Positions 42,565 to 50,995 are shown, numbered from the stretch's first letter. The stretch: DNA of 64,000 nt from Actinokineospora pegani (GCF_009745975.1 NZ_WHOL01000116.1:1-64000), one strand, 5' to 3'. Notes: generated from the letters alone by a model not told the origin. Numbers and translations: made by a program.

Positions 42565-43725
42565 TCAGCGCACCGACCAGACCGTGGGCCGCTCGAAGTT
42601 GAGCCCCGGCAGCCAGGGCACCGGCCGGAAGCTGCTCGTGCTCGAGCCCGCGGCGCGTCCGGCGTCGTTCACCGAGTGGACCGCCGACCAGGTCTGCCCG
42701 AACACCGCGGGCAGCACCGCCGCGGTCCCGGCGCGCCACGCGAAGCCCACGTCCGCCCCCACGCCGCTGGGGCCGTAGCGGGTGCCGACCACGACCCCGT
42801 TCTCGTTGACGTCTGCCAGCCGCACCGGCCGCTGGTCGGGGACGGCGATCGGCGTGACCGACCCGTCCGCGCCCCAGAGGACGGGGTGCTGGCCGCCGAA
42901 GCCGTACTCGACCTCGGGGGTGCTGAACCCGATCACGTCACCGCGGTTGTTGAGCGCGCCGCGGGTCGTCGCGACCCGGGTCTGGGTGGTGCCGGGAGCC
43001 GGGGGGAGCAGCGACACCGAGCCGCCGTCCCAGACGGCCGCGGTCCTGGCCCGGGTCTGGGTGTTGATGTCGATGTTGCCCACGATGCGGCCGGAGTCGT
43101 TGATCGCGGCCACCTCGACGAAGCCGACGCTCCCGGACGGGAGGGGCAGGGTGACGCAGGAGCCGTCAGCCTCGCAGCGGACCACGGCCCTGGCGTTGGT
43201 CAGACCGCCGTTGACGCCCGCGACCTGGCCTCGGTTGTTCATGTCCGCGGCGGTGAACGAGACACTCGCCAGCAGCGGGGTCAGCGCCCCGTCGCGCCAG
43301 AGCGAGTACCCGTACCCCACCCGCAGCAGCACGGTCCGGTCGTCGGCGACGTCGACCGGCACCCCGGGCAATTCCGCGGCCACCGTGCCGTCGGCGTTCC
43401 ACAGCCTGCCCGCGCCCTCCGGCGTCGTGCCGACGAGCACGCCGTCCCGGGTGAACGCGACCCCGGTCGTGCCCTCGGGGAACTCGATCGTCCGCCCGCC
43501 GGTCCACAGCAGCGACCCGCGTTCGTTGCGCCCGAACAGCGCCCCGTTCTCCGCCTGCAAGCTGGTGGTGCCGTTGACCGAGAACAGCCCCGATCCCGGG
43601 TCGCTGGTGCTGACGGCCACCGGGGCCGCCGATGCCGGCGACGCCGTGACCAGCGTCCCCGCCACCGCGACGAACGCCACTGCCCACGCCGCGGTGCGCC
43701 CGCGGCGGACTCTTCCATGTCCCAT
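42565..43725 (-). CDS. Secreted HAF-repeat protein, copy 2
   Basis: A 386-residue secreted protein with a signal peptide ('TAAWAVAFVAVAGTLVTASPASA', cleavage near residue 36) and the same repeat body as copy 1: 'DMNNRGQVAGVNGG', 'AAINDSGRIVGNIDI', 'ALNNRGDVIGFSTP', 'DVNENGVVVGTRYG', 'SVNDAGRAAGSST'. The 'RCEADGSCVTLPLPSG' Cys pair is conserved. ATG 43725 is chosen rather than ATG 43743, because the latter lies inside the promoter element shared with copy 1. The tandem arrangement indicates duplication. Confidence 0.75.
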   Translation of the reverse strand: MGHGRVRRGRTAAWAVAFVAVAGTLVTASPASAAPVAVSTSDPGSGLFSVNGTTSLQAENGALFGRNERGSLLWTGGRTIEFPEGTTGVAFTRDGVLVGTTPEGAGRLWNADGTVAAELPGVPVDVADDRTVLLRVGYGYSLWRDGALTPLLASVSFTAADMNNRGQVAGVNGGLTNARAVVRCEADGSCVTLPLPSGSVGFVEVAAINDSGRIVGNIDINTQTRARTAAVWDGGSVSLLPPAPGTTQTRVATTRGALNNRGDVIGFSTPEVEYGFGGQHPVLWGADGSVTPIAVPDQRPVRLADVNENGVVVGTRYGPSGVGADVGFAWRAGTAAVLPAVFGQTWSAVHSVNDAGRAAGSSTSSFRPVPWLPGLNFERPTVWSVR

Positions 43726-43731
43726 GAGCGC

Positions 43732-43759
43732 AGATAATGCCATTACTTAAGTAGTAATG
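43732..43759 (-). promoter_or_regulatory. Conserved promoter element and inverted repeat, HAF copy 2
   Basis: On the minus strand AGTAATGGCATTATCT (43732-43747) ends 6 nt before the ATG and matches the element of copy 1 at 15 of 16 positions. Next to it the arms CATTACT / AGTAATG (43741-43747 and 43753-43759), with a 5-nt spacer, form a second inverted repeat. These AT-rich palindromes stand out in GC-rich DNA and look like regulator sites. Confidence 0.6.
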
Positions 43760-43817
43760 AAACCTGAAATTTCCCACCCCTCGCTCGACGACGCCCCGAC
43801 CTGGCGTCTCGGACAAA

Positions 43818-43833
43818 AAAGTGATATCACTTT
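43818..43833. promoter_or_regulatory. Perfect 16-bp palindrome upstream of the SPFH-RHH operon
   Basis: AAAGTGATATCACTTT is a perfect 16-bp palindrome in the 142-bp gap between HAF copy 2 and the SPFH gene, 34 nt before the SPFH start. The ribbon-helix-helix protein encoded second in the operon is the obvious candidate binder, as RHH repressors commonly bind short palindromes at their own promoters. Binding is inferred. Confidence 0.75.
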
Positions 43834-43867
43834 GATAGGACAGTGCCTTGGATGAAGGGGGAGACAC

Positions 43868-44794
43868 ATGAGCGGGGGGTTCAACGTCCCGACTCCGCAC
43901 GTGCGGGAGCGGGTGGCGTTCGGGGTGGCCGGGCTGCCGATGGCGGGCGCGGGGGCGGTCGCCGGGCTCGGCGGGGTGGCGCTGGTCGTCATCGGCCTCG
44001 CCGGGCTCGGCGGGGGCGTGGCGCTGTCGACGGCGACGACCGTGGCCGTGCTGGCCGCCGGGGTGCTGGTGCTGCTGACCGCGGCCATCGTGGCCGCCGG
44101 GCTGACGATGGTGGCCCCCGGCGAGGCGCGGGTGCTGCAGTTCCTCGGCCGCTACACCGGCACGGTGCGCCTGGACGGGCTGCGCTGGGTCAACCCGCTC
44201 ACCACCCGGCGCAAGGTCTCCACCCGCATCCGCAACCACGAGACCGCCGTCATGAAGGTCAACGACGCCGACGGCAACCCAATCGAGATCGCCGCGGTGG
44301 TGGTCTGGCAGGTGCAGGACACCGCCCGCGCCGTGTTCGAGGTCGACGACTTCCTCGCCTTCGTCGTCACCCAGGCCGAGACCGCCGTCCGGCACATCGC
44401 CACCACCTACCCGTACGACTCCCACGAGCAGGGTTTCTCGTTGCGCGACAACGCAGAGGAGATCACCCAGAAGCTCTCCGCCGAGATCTCCGCCCGCGTG
44501 CAGGCCGCGGGCGTCGGCGTGATCGAGTCCCGGATCACCCACCTCGCCTACGCCGCCGAGATCGCGGGCGCCATGCTGCGCCGCCAGCAGGCGGGCGCGG
44601 TGGTGGCCGCCCGGCAGCGCATCGTCGAGGGCGCGGTGGGCATGGTGGAATTGGCGCTCGACCGCCTCGCCGCGCACGAGGTGGTCGACCTGGACGAGGA
44701 GCGCAAGGCGGCGATGGTGAGCAACCTGCTCGTGGTGCTGTGCAGCGACCGGGACGCGAGCCCCGTGGTGAACGCCGGCTCGCTCTACCACTGA
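43868..44794 (+). CDS. SPFH/Band 7 (stomatin-like) membrane protein
   Basis: A 308-residue protein with two N-terminal hydrophobic helices ('[26 protein letters not shown]', '[22 protein letters not shown]') and an SPFH domain ('[27 protein letters not shown]', '[28 protein letters not shown]'). A helical region with '[27 protein letters not shown]' follows, as in stomatins that oligomerise at membranes. GGGGGAGA precedes ATG 43868. It forms an operon with a small ribbon-helix-helix gene 7 nt downstream. In actinobacteria this pair is recurrent; its cellular role is unknown. Confidence 0.9.
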   Translation: MSGGFNVPTPHVRERVAFGVAGLPMAGAGAVAGLGGVALVVIGLAGLGGGVALSTATTVAVLAAGVLVLLTAAIVAAGLTMVAPGEARVLQFLGRYTGTVRLDGLRWVNPLTTRRKVSTRIRNHETAVMKVNDADGNPIEIAAVVVWQVQDTARAVFEVDDFLAFVVTQAETAVRHIATTYPYDSHEQGFSLRDNAEEITQKLSAEISARVQAAGVGVIESRITHLAYAAEIAGAMLRRQQAGAVVAARQRIVEGAVGMVELALDRLAAHEVVDLDEERKAAMVSNLLVVLCSDRDASPVVNAGSLYH

Positions 44795-44801
44795 CCCGCC
44801 G

Positions 44802-45014
44802 GTGGCCGAGCGCAAGAAGGTCCTGCTCCGCCTCGACCCGGCGGTGCACGACGCCATCGCCCGGTGGGCGGCCGACGAGCTGCGCAGCACCAACGCCCAG
44901 ATCGAGTTCCTCCTGCGCCGCGCCCTGGCCGAGGCGGGCAGGCTCCCCGGGTCGGCGGGCGCGCCCGCCCGGCGCGGCCGCCCGCCCAAGGAGCCGCCGC
45001 CGGACCCGGGGTGA
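44802..45014 (+). CDS. Ribbon-helix-helix (Arc/MetJ-type) DNA-binding protein
   Basis: A 70-residue protein. The RHH fold is visible: strand 'KKVLLRLD', helix 'PAVHDAIARWAADEL', turn 'RSTNAQ', helix 'IEFLLRRALAEAG'. A basic/proline-rich tail follows ('RRGRPPKEPPPDPG'). It could repress its own operon through the 16-bp palindrome at 43818-43833. GTG 44802 is 7 nt after the SPFH stop. No toxin gene is adjacent, so it is not an obvious antitoxin. Confidence 0.85.
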   Translation: MAERKKVLLRLDPAVHDAIARWAADELRSTNAQIEFLLRRALAEAGRLPGSAGAPARRGRPPKEPPPDPG

Positions 45015-45143
45015 CCGGCTGTTAGCCTCGCTGGTCGACGCGCTCGTGCGGCACTCCGCCACGGAGGAGACCCACCGGTTCCGGTGGGGCCGCGCACCAC
45101 ACAGCACGGCGCGCCACCCCGACGAACACTGAGGAGAGCCGCG

Positions 45144-45410
45144 ATGGCCAACATCAAGTCCCAGATGAAGCGCATCAAGACCAACGAGAAGGCCCGGCTG
45201 CGCAACAAGTCGGTCAAGTCCTCGGTGAAGACCGCGGTCCGCAAGTTCCGCGAGGCCGCTGACGCCGGGGACACCGCCAAGGTGCAGGAGCTGCTCAAGT
45301 CGGCCAGTCGCGCGCTGGACAAGGCCGCGAGCAAGGGCGTCATCCACGCCAACCAGGCCGCGAACAAGAAGTCCGCGCTCGCCCGTCGGGCCAACAAGCT
45401 CGAGGGCTGA
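45144..45410 (+). CDS. rpsT: 30S ribosomal protein S20
   Basis: An 88-residue S20 ('[20 protein letters not shown]'), all-helical and lysine-rich, binding 16S rRNA early in 30S assembly. The C-terminus '[20 protein letters not shown]' is typical. GAGGAGAG lies 8 nt before ATG 45144. A TAGCCT box near 45022-45027 is the likely -10, giving an about 110-nt leader. It is followed by a strong terminator hairpin. Neighbouring lepA and holA are conserved partners. Confidence 0.97.
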   Translation: MANIKSQMKRIKTNEKARLRNKSVKSSVKTAVRKFREAADAGDTAKVQELLKSASRALDKAASKGVIHANQAANKKSALARRANKLEG

Positions 45411-45426
45411 TCGCCCCGGCAACACC

Positions 45427-45466
45427 CGCTCGGCCCCGTCCACCGCTCGGTGGGCGGGGCCGAGCG
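45427..45466 (+). terminator. rpsT terminator hairpin
   Basis: Arms CGCTCGGCCCCG and CGGGGCCGAGCG (45427-45438, 45455-45466) pair perfectly over 12 bp, and the inner CCACC/GGTGG extends the stem around a 4-nt loop. It lies 16 nt past the rpsT stop. The following bases are not a T tract, but the stem is strong. Confidence 0.85.
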
Positions 45467-45523
45467 CTTGTCCGCCCCGGGCTCCCCGCGCGACGGCCGC
45501 GGCGGTGTCGCAGACTCGGCGGC

Positions 45524-46033
45524 ATGGACCCGCTCGCCCCGAAGCCGCCCTCGGCCGCCCGGACCTCGCTGTCGCACATCATGACCGCCATTGACACGAA
45601 CCTGCTCGGCACCGTGCACGGCGGCGTGGTCATGAAGCTGGTCGACGACGTCGCGGGCGCGGTGGCCCAGCGCCACTCCGGTGGCCCCGCCGTCACCGCG
45701 GCCATGGACGGCATGACCTTCCTCGAACCGGTCCGCGTCGGCGACCTCGTGCACGCCCACGCCCAGGTCAACTGGGCGGGCCGGTCCTCGATGGAGGTCG
45801 GCGTGCGGGTCGTGGCCGAGCCGTGGGACACCGCGGGCGTGCCACCGGTCCAGGTCGCCTCCGCCTACCTGGTCTTCGTCGCCGTTGACGCCCACGGCAA
45901 GCCGCGGCCCATCCCGGGCCTGCTGCCCGAGACCGACGAGGACCACCGCCGCCTGCGCGAGGCCGAGATCCGCCGCCGCCACCGCCTCACCCGCCGCGAC
46001 GAGATCCAGGCCAGCCGCTCCCCCGGCCCCTGA
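45524..46033 (+). CDS. Acyl-CoA thioesterase (YciA/hotdog type)
   Basis: A 169-residue hotdog-fold thioesterase. 'TVHGGVVMKLVDDVAGAVAQRHSG' contains the Asp used in YciA/BACH-type hydrolases (equivalent to 'HGGxxMxxxD'), and 'FLEPVRVGDLVHAHAQVNWAGRSSMEVGVRV' is the long hotdog strand pair. It ends with an Arg-rich tail. It hydrolyses acyl-CoA to free acid and CoA; chain length cannot be told. It converges with holA, with 7 nt between the stops. Confidence 0.9.
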   Translation: MDPLAPKPPSAARTSLSHIMTAIDTNLLGTVHGGVVMKLVDDVAGAVAQRHSGGPAVTAAMDGMTFLEPVRVGDLVHAHAQVNWAGRSSMEVGVRVVAEPWDTAGVPPVQVASAYLVFVAVDAHGKPRPIPGLLPETDEDHRRLREAEIRRRHRLTRRDEIQASRSPGP

Positions 46034-46040
46034 CCCCGGC

Positions 46041-47018
46041 TCAGTCGGCGCGCTGCGCGCGGGCGATGCGCAGGACCGCCCGTTCCAGGGCGTAGTCGGC
46101 GTCGGCGGCCACGCCCTTGACCTCGGCGTTGACCTGGGCGACGACCTGCATCGCCACGCCGAGCCCCCGCGGCTTCCAGCCGCGCGCCTGCCCCAGCGCC
46201 TTCTTGACCTTCCACGCGGGCATGCCCAGCTCTCCCGCCAGCCGGAACGGGTCGCCCCGCCCCGCCCCCGCGACCCGCGCCACCGTGCGCACCGCGTCGG
46301 CCAAGGCGTCAGCGACAAGCACGTGCGGCACCCCGAGCTGCATCGCCCACCGCAGCGCCTCCAGCGCCCCCGGCACGTCCCCGGTGACCGCCTTCTCCGC
46401 CACCGCGAACCCGGTCACGTCGGCCCGGCCCCGGTGGTAGCGGCGCACCGCCTCCTCGGTGACCTCGCCGCCGGTGTCGGAGACGAGCTGCTGGGCGGCC
46501 GAGGCCAGCTCCCGCAGGTCGGACCCGACCGACTCGATCAGCGCGGCCACCGCCGCGGGGTCGGTCTTTCCGCCCGCCCGCCGGATCTCGTTGCGGACGA
46601 ACGACTCCCGCTCCGCGGGCTTGGTGATCTTCGGGCAGTCGGTGACCACCGCCCCCGCCTTGCGCAGCGCGGCAACGATGTCCTTGCCCGGTTTGCGCCC
46701 GCCGCCGTTGTGCACGACGACCAGGACGATCCCTTCCGCTGGCGCCTTCGCGTAGGAGGTGACCAGCGGCGCGATGTCCTGGGTGGCCTCGTGCACGGCG
46801 TCGAGGACGATCACCCGCCCCTCGGCGAACAGCGACGGGCTCACCAGCTCGGCCAGCTCGGGGGCTGTGAGATCAGCCACCCGCAGCCGCGTCAGGTCGG
46901 CCGAGGCGTCGGCCAGCCGGGCGGTGTCCAGCGCCGCGCGAACCGCGCGCTCGACCAGCAGTTCCTCCTCGCCGAGCACCAGTTGCAGCGGGGCGGGCGT
47001 GACCGAGGGTGAGCTCAC
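46041..47018 (-). CDS. holA: DNA polymerase III subunit delta (HolA)
   Basis: A 325-residue clamp-loader delta subunit. The N-terminal AAA+-like domain (about residues 1-150) starts 'LQLVLGEEELLVERAVRAAL' and contains 'VIVLDAVHE' and 'LVVVHNGGG'; helical domains II and III follow with 'IESVGSDLRELASAAQQL' and 'VTGFAVAEKAVTGDVPGALEAL'. It opens the beta clamp for loading. GTG 47018 is used. The gene diverges from the SAM riboswitch region and equals Rv2413c in order, next to comEC/comEA. Confidence 0.93.
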   Translation of the reverse strand: MSSPSVTPAPLQLVLGEEELLVERAVRAALDTARLADASADLTRLRVADLTAPELAELVSPSLFAEGRVIVLDAVHEATQDIAPLVTSYAKAPAEGIVLVVVHNGGGRKPGKDIVAALRKAGAVVTDCPKITKPAERESFVRNEIRRAGGKTDPAAVAALIESVGSDLRELASAAQQLVSDTGGEVTEEAVRRYHRGRADVTGFAVAEKAVTGDVPGALEALRWAMQLGVPHVLVADALADAVRTVARVAGAGRGDPFRLAGELGMPAWKVKKALGQARGWKPRGLGVAMQVVAQVNAEVKGVAADADYALERAVLRIARAQRAD

Positions 47019-47173
47019 CCCGGCAATCCTGCCACGGCGCGGGCACCGCTCCCCGCACCCGCCACCTCTCGGATGCTGGAAAGGGGATTGGCAGCAGGCA
47101 CGTCGGTTGCCGTAGCGTTGCCAGCGTGCCCGGCCACGCCCGGCACCTGTGCGAACACCACAACTGAACACCG

Positions 47174-47296
47174 CTCATCCAGAGGGGCAGAGGGATCGGC
47201 CCGTTGAAGCCCCGGCAACCGGCACCCGCCACTCCTCGTCACGAGGGGGGTCGGGCCACGGTGCCAATTCCGACCCGCGCACGCGGGAGAGATGAG
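47174..47296 (+). ncRNA. SAM riboswitch (S-box/SAM-I type) controlling thrC
   Basis: The S-box core is easy to see: P1 arm CTCATC (47174-47179), then 'AGAGGGGCAGAGGGATCGG' and 'GTTGAAGCCCCGGCAACC', a variable P3 region, 'GGTGCCAATTCC', a P4 stem (CCCGCGCACGCGGG) and the closing GAGAGATGAG with P1 arm GATGAG (47291-47296). The second P1 arm overlaps the Shine-Dalgarno GAGGAG (47294-47299) of the next gene, so SAM binding should hide the ribosome site and lower translation. No terminator hairpin is seen after it, in line with translational control. Confidence 0.92.
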
Positions 47297-47306
47297 GAGA
47301 CACCTC

Positions 47307-48569
47307 GTGACTTCGACCGTCGACGCCCAGCAGAGCACCGCCTTCGACCTGGGCCCCGCCCGCGCCCTGTCCTGCCGGGAGTGCGGCCACCAGATCCCCC
47401 TCGCCGCCGAGTTCGCCTGCGCGGAGTGCTTCGGCCCCCTTGAGGTCTCCTACGACTTCGGCGACGTGACCCGCGAGTCCATCGAGGCGGGCCCCCAGTC
47501 CATCTGGCGCTACCGCGGCCTGCTGCCCGTCCCCTCCGACGTCCAGGCCCAGCCCAACACCGACCCCGGGATGACCCGCCTGGTCAAGGCCGACCGCCTG
47601 GCCGCCGCCCTGGGCGTGAAGTCCCTGTGGGTCAAGGACGACACCGGCAACCCCACGCACTCCTTCAAGGACCGGGTGGTCGCCGTCGCCCTCGCCGCGG
47701 CCCGCCAGCTCGGTTTCACGGTGCTGGCGTGCCCGTCGACCGGCAACCTGGCCAACGCCGTCGCCGCAGCCGCGGCGCGCGCGGGCTGGGAGTCCGTCGT
47801 GCTCATCCCCTCCTCCCTGGAGAAGGCCAAGATCCTCACCACCGCCGTCTACGACGGCGCCCTCATCGCCGTCGACGGCAACTACGACGACGTCAACCGC
47901 CTGGCCACCGAACTGGCCGCCGAGCACGAGGACTGGGCGTTCGTCAACGTCAACGTCCGCCCGTACTACGCCGAGGGCTCGAAGACCCTGGGCTACGAGG
48001 TCGCCGAGCAGCTCGGCTGGCGCCTGCCGGAGCAGATCGTCATTCCCATCGCGTCGGGCTCGCAGCTCACCAAGGTGGACAAGGCCTTCCGCGAGTTCGG
48101 CGAGCTGGGCCTGGTCGAGGCCACCCCGTACAAGGTCTTCGGCGCGCAGGCCAACGGCTGCTCCCCGGTCTCGGCCGCGTTCAAGGCGGGCCACGACGTG
48201 GTCCAGCCGGTCAAGCCGAACACCATCGCCCGCTCACTGGCGATCGGCGCCCCCGCCGACGGCCCGTACGTGCTCGACGCCGTCCGCCGCACCGGCGGCG
48301 CCGTCGAGGACGTCACCGACGAGGAGGTCGTCGAGGGCATCCGCCTGCTGGCCCGCACCGAGGGCATCTTCGCCGAGACCGCGGGCGGCGTCACCGTCGC
48401 CACGGCCAAGAAGCTCATCGAGAGCGGCAAGATCGACCCCGACGCCGAGACCGTCCTGCTGATCACCGGCGACGGCCTCAAGACCCTCGACGCGGTCGAG
48501 GACCGCATCGGCCCCCGCGCCACCATCGCCCCGTCGGCCGCCGCGGTCCGCGAGGTCCTCGGCCACTGA
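47307..48569 (+). CDS. thrC: Threonine synthase (ThrC)
   Basis: A 420-residue PLP enzyme, fold type II. The N-terminal part has two Cys pairs ('LSCRECGHQIPL', 'FACAECFGPL'), giving a zinc-ribbon-like element typical of this long threonine synthase class. The PLP lysine is K121 in 'NPTHSFKDRVV', and 'ACPSTGNLANAVAAAAARAG' and 'IASGSQLTKVDKAF' bind cofactor phosphate and phosphohomoserine. Related enzymes include cysteate synthase. It is not beside hom or thrB, and its SAM riboswitch ties it to methionine supply. GTG 47307 has AGGAG 7 nt upstream. Confidence 0.93.
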   Translation: MTSTVDAQQSTAFDLGPARALSCRECGHQIPLAAEFACAECFGPLEVSYDFGDVTRESIEAGPQSIWRYRGLLPVPSDVQAQPNTDPGMTRLVKADRLAAALGVKSLWVKDDTGNPTHSFKDRVVAVALAAARQLGFTVLACPSTGNLANAVAAAAARAGWESVVLIPSSLEKAKILTTAVYDGALIAVDGNYDDVNRLATELAAEHEDWAFVNVNVRPYYAEGSKTLGYEVAEQLGWRLPEQIVIPIASGSQLTKVDKAFREFGELGLVEATPYKVFGAQANGCSPVSAAFKAGHDVVQPVKPNTIARSLAIGAPADGPYVLDAVRRTGGAVEDVTDEEVVEGIRLLARTEGIFAETAGGVTVATAKKLIESGKIDPDAETVLLITGDGLKTLDAVEDRIGPRATIAPSAAAVREVLGH

Positions 48570-48598
48570 CCGGTCCCAGACCGTCCACACCGGACCCA

Positions 48599-48632
48599 CG
48601 GCACGCGCCGCCCCTCGGGGCGGCGCGTGCCG
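48599..48632. terminator. Perfect 16-bp terminator shared by thrC and comEC
   Basis: The arms CGGCACGCGCCGCCCC and GGGGCGGCGCGTGCCG pair perfectly over 16 bp around two bases. It lies 29 nt past the thrC stop and 16 nt past the comEC stop on the opposite strand, so it probably ends transcription in both directions. Confidence 0.9.
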
Positions 48633-48648
48633 CCGTTCCCGGCCCCGG

Positions 48649-50988
48649 TCACGGCGGTGAACGCGCACCACCCCGAACCACCACGGCGGGCCCACCGCCC
48701 TCACTGACGACGGCCGTGTCCCCGCCCTGGTCGGTGCGGGCCACCAGCACCCGCGACCGGGTGAGCACCCCCAGCGTGCGGGGGCTGGGGTGCCCGTACC
48801 GGTTGTCCGCCCCCACGCTGACCAGGGCGACCCTGGCCCCGACCGCGTCGAGGAACTCCGGCGAGGTGTAGGCCGAGCCGTGGTGCGGCACCTTGACCAC
48901 CTCGGCCCGCAGGTCCGCACCAGAGGTGAGCAACCCGGCCTGCGCACCGAGTTCGACGTCACCGGTCAGCAGCACCCGTCCCGCGCGGGTCGCCGCGCGC
49001 AGCACGACCGAGCGGTTGTTGATCTCCGTCCCATCCGGACTCCTCCCTGTCTCCTGTCGTCGTGGGGCGAGGACTTCGATGTCCAACCCCGGCCACCGCA
49101 GCACCTGCCCCGGCGCCAGCCGCACGAGCGGCACCCCGGCCGCGCGCGCCTCGGCGCGGACCTGGTCCCACGCCCACGCGGGCGCCCGCCCAGCCCCCAC
49201 GGCGATCCCGCCGACGGCCCGCCCGGCGAGGACCCCGGCCAGCCCGCCCACGTGGTCGGCGTGCAGGTGGCTCAGGACCACCAGCGGCACCCGGTCCACG
49301 CCGAGCCGGTCGAGGCACCCGTCGACCGGCGCCGCCTCCGGCCCGGCGTCGACCACCACCGCCCGCCCCTGCCCCGCGGTGGCCAGGACGAGCGCGTCCC
49401 CCTGCCCGACGTCGCAGGCGACGACCGCCCACCCGGCAGGCGGCCACCCCGGCGCCAGCACCCGCACCGGCACGGCCACCAGCACCACGGCCACGAACCC
49501 GACCGCGACCGCGCTCCCCCGCCGCCGGAGCGCGAAGACGAGCACGCCCAGCACAACCAGCGCCAGCGCCCCGCCCCACCAGCCACCAGGCCAGTCGACG
49601 GCCGCGCCGGGGACATCGGCCGCCCAGCGCGCGACGGCGATGAGCCAGTCGACCTCCGGCCCCGCCGCCCGCGCCAGCCACCCGGCCGCCCACGGCGACA
49701 CCGGGGCCGCCACCGTCGCCAGCACGCCCAGCACCGTCGCCGGGGCGACGACCGGGGCCGCCACCAGGTTGGCCGCCACCGCGACCAGGCTCACCTGCCC
49801 GCTGAGCCCGGCCACCACCGGCGCGGTGGCCAGGTGTGCCGCCGCCGGGACGGCCAGCGCCTCGGCCACGACCCGCGGCACCCGCCGAGCCCGCATCGCC
49901 TCGACCCACCGGGGCGCCAGCAGCACCAGCGCGGCCGTCGCCAGCACCGACAGGGCGAACCCCGGCGCCACCGCCAACCCCGGGTCCAGGGCCACCAGCA
50001 GCAGGATCGTCGCGGCCAGCGCCGGGATGGCCGAGCGCTCCCGCCCCAGCGCCAGGGCGAGCAGGCCGACCGCGCCCATCACCCCGGCCCGCAGCACGCT
50101 GGGCTCCGGCCCCACCAGCACGACGAACCCGACCAGCGCCGCCAGCGCCCCCGCGGCCGCCGCCTTGGGCCCACACCCCAGGGCGCGCAGCAGGAACAGC
50201 ACGGCCACGCAGATGATCGCCAGGTTCGACCCGCTGACGGCCAGCAGGTGCGTCATGCCCGCCACCCGGAACTCGTCGTCGACCACCGCCGACAGCCCGT
50301 CGGTGTCGCCGACCACCAGCGCCGGGAGCAGCCCGGCGGGTTCGGGGTCGAGCACCCCGGCGGCCTCGCGCAGCCCGACCCGCAGGTCGCCCGCCACCCG
50401 CTGCCAGACCGGCGCCGCACCGACCGCGCTCGGCGGGCCCCGCACCCGCAGCACCGCCACCGTCAGCCCACCGCTCTCAGCGGGAGCGAGGACGCCGCGC
50501 GCGGTGACGCGCTGGCCGGGCAGGACCTGCTGCCACTCCCGCACCGGGGCGAGCACCAGCACCCTGGCCCGGGCCAGGCCCGGGTCGTCGGACACGGTGT
50601 CGGCGGGGACGACCACCGATCGCGCCCCGGTCGGGGTGGCGCCGAAACCGGCTGACCGCACCGGTCTCGGCCGTTCGGCGACGACCAGGTCGAGCCGGTG
50701 CGCCACCTGCCGGGCGGCGAGTTCCCGCAGGGGGTGCGTCGCGGCGTCGTGCACGGCGGTCGCGACGGGCCAGCCCGCGAGGACACCGGCGACCACCAGC
50801 GCCCACGCGCGCCGACCGGTCCGGACCAGCCACCCGCCCACCAGGACGGCCACGGCGCCGAGGGCGAGCGCGAGGGACCAGTGGACGAGCAGGCCGAGCA
50901 GGCCCGCCGCCCAGACCAGCAGCGCGCCGGGCAGCAGCCGCCAGTCGTGCCGGACGGGGACCCGCTGGGAGTCGGACGCGGTGATCAC
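48649..50988 (-). CDS. comEC: ComEC/Rec2-family DNA-uptake channel protein
   Basis: A 779-residue membrane protein. An N-terminal OB-like region and DUF4131 ('GALLVWAAGLLGLLVHWSLA') lead into a Competence domain with many hydrophobic helices (about residues 220-500, 'HLLAVSGSNLAIICVAVLFLLRA'). The C-terminal half is a metallo-beta-lactamase-like domain: 'VVLSHLHADHVGGLAGVL' and 'VVKVPHHGSAYTSPEFLD'. ComEC forms the inner-membrane DNA channel in transformable bacteria; competence in this group is unproven. The gene follows comEA by 7 nt. Confidence 0.93.
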   Translation of the reverse strand: MITASDSQRVPVRHDWRLLPGALLVWAAGLLGLLVHWSLALALGAVAVLVGGWLVRTGRRAWALVVAGVLAGWPVATAVHDAATHPLRELAARQVAHRLDLVVAERPRPVRSAGFGATPTGARSVVVPADTVSDDPGLARARVLVLAPVREWQQVLPGQRVTARGVLAPAESGGLTVAVLRVRGPPSAVGAAPVWQRVAGDLRVGLREAAGVLDPEPAGLLPALVVGDTDGLSAVVDDEFRVAGMTHLLAVSGSNLAIICVAVLFLLRALGCGPKAAAAGALAALVGFVVLVGPEPSVLRAGVMGAVGLLALALGRERSAIPALAATILLLVALDPGLAVAPGFALSVLATAALVLLAPRWVEAMRARRVPRVVAEALAVPAAAHLATAPVVAGLSGQVSLVAVAANLVAAPVVAPATVLGVLATVAAPVSPWAAGWLARAAGPEVDWLIAVARWAADVPGAAVDWPGGWWGGALALVVLGVLVFALRRRGSAVAVGFVAVVLVAVPVRVLAPGWPPAGWAVVACDVGQGDALVLATAGQGRAVVVDAGPEAAPVDGCLDRLGVDRVPLVVLSHLHADHVGGLAGVLAGRAVGGIAVGAGRAPAWAWDQVRAEARAAGVPLVRLAPGQVLRWPGLDIEVLAPRRQETGRSPDGTEINNRSVVLRAATRAGRVLLTGDVELGAQAGLLTSGADLRAEVVKVPHHGSAYTSPEFLDAVGARVALVSVGADNRYGHPSPRTLGVLTRSRVLVARTDQGGDTAVVSEGGGPAVVVRGGARSPP

Positions 50989-50995
50989 GGCGGGC

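Noticed and set aside
41327-43725. CRISPR-like or phase-variable repeats inside the HAF genes
   Set aside because: The repeats are degenerate at protein level and not repeated at DNA level.
43743-43743. ATG 43743 as start of HAF copy 2
   Set aside because: It lies within the promoter element shared with copy 1, where the paralog has no coding sequence; ATG 43725 aligns with copy 1's start.
44802-45014. RHH protein as antitoxin of a toxin-antitoxin pair
   Set aside because: The partner gene is an SPFH membrane protein, not a toxin, and no small toxin-like gene is adjacent.
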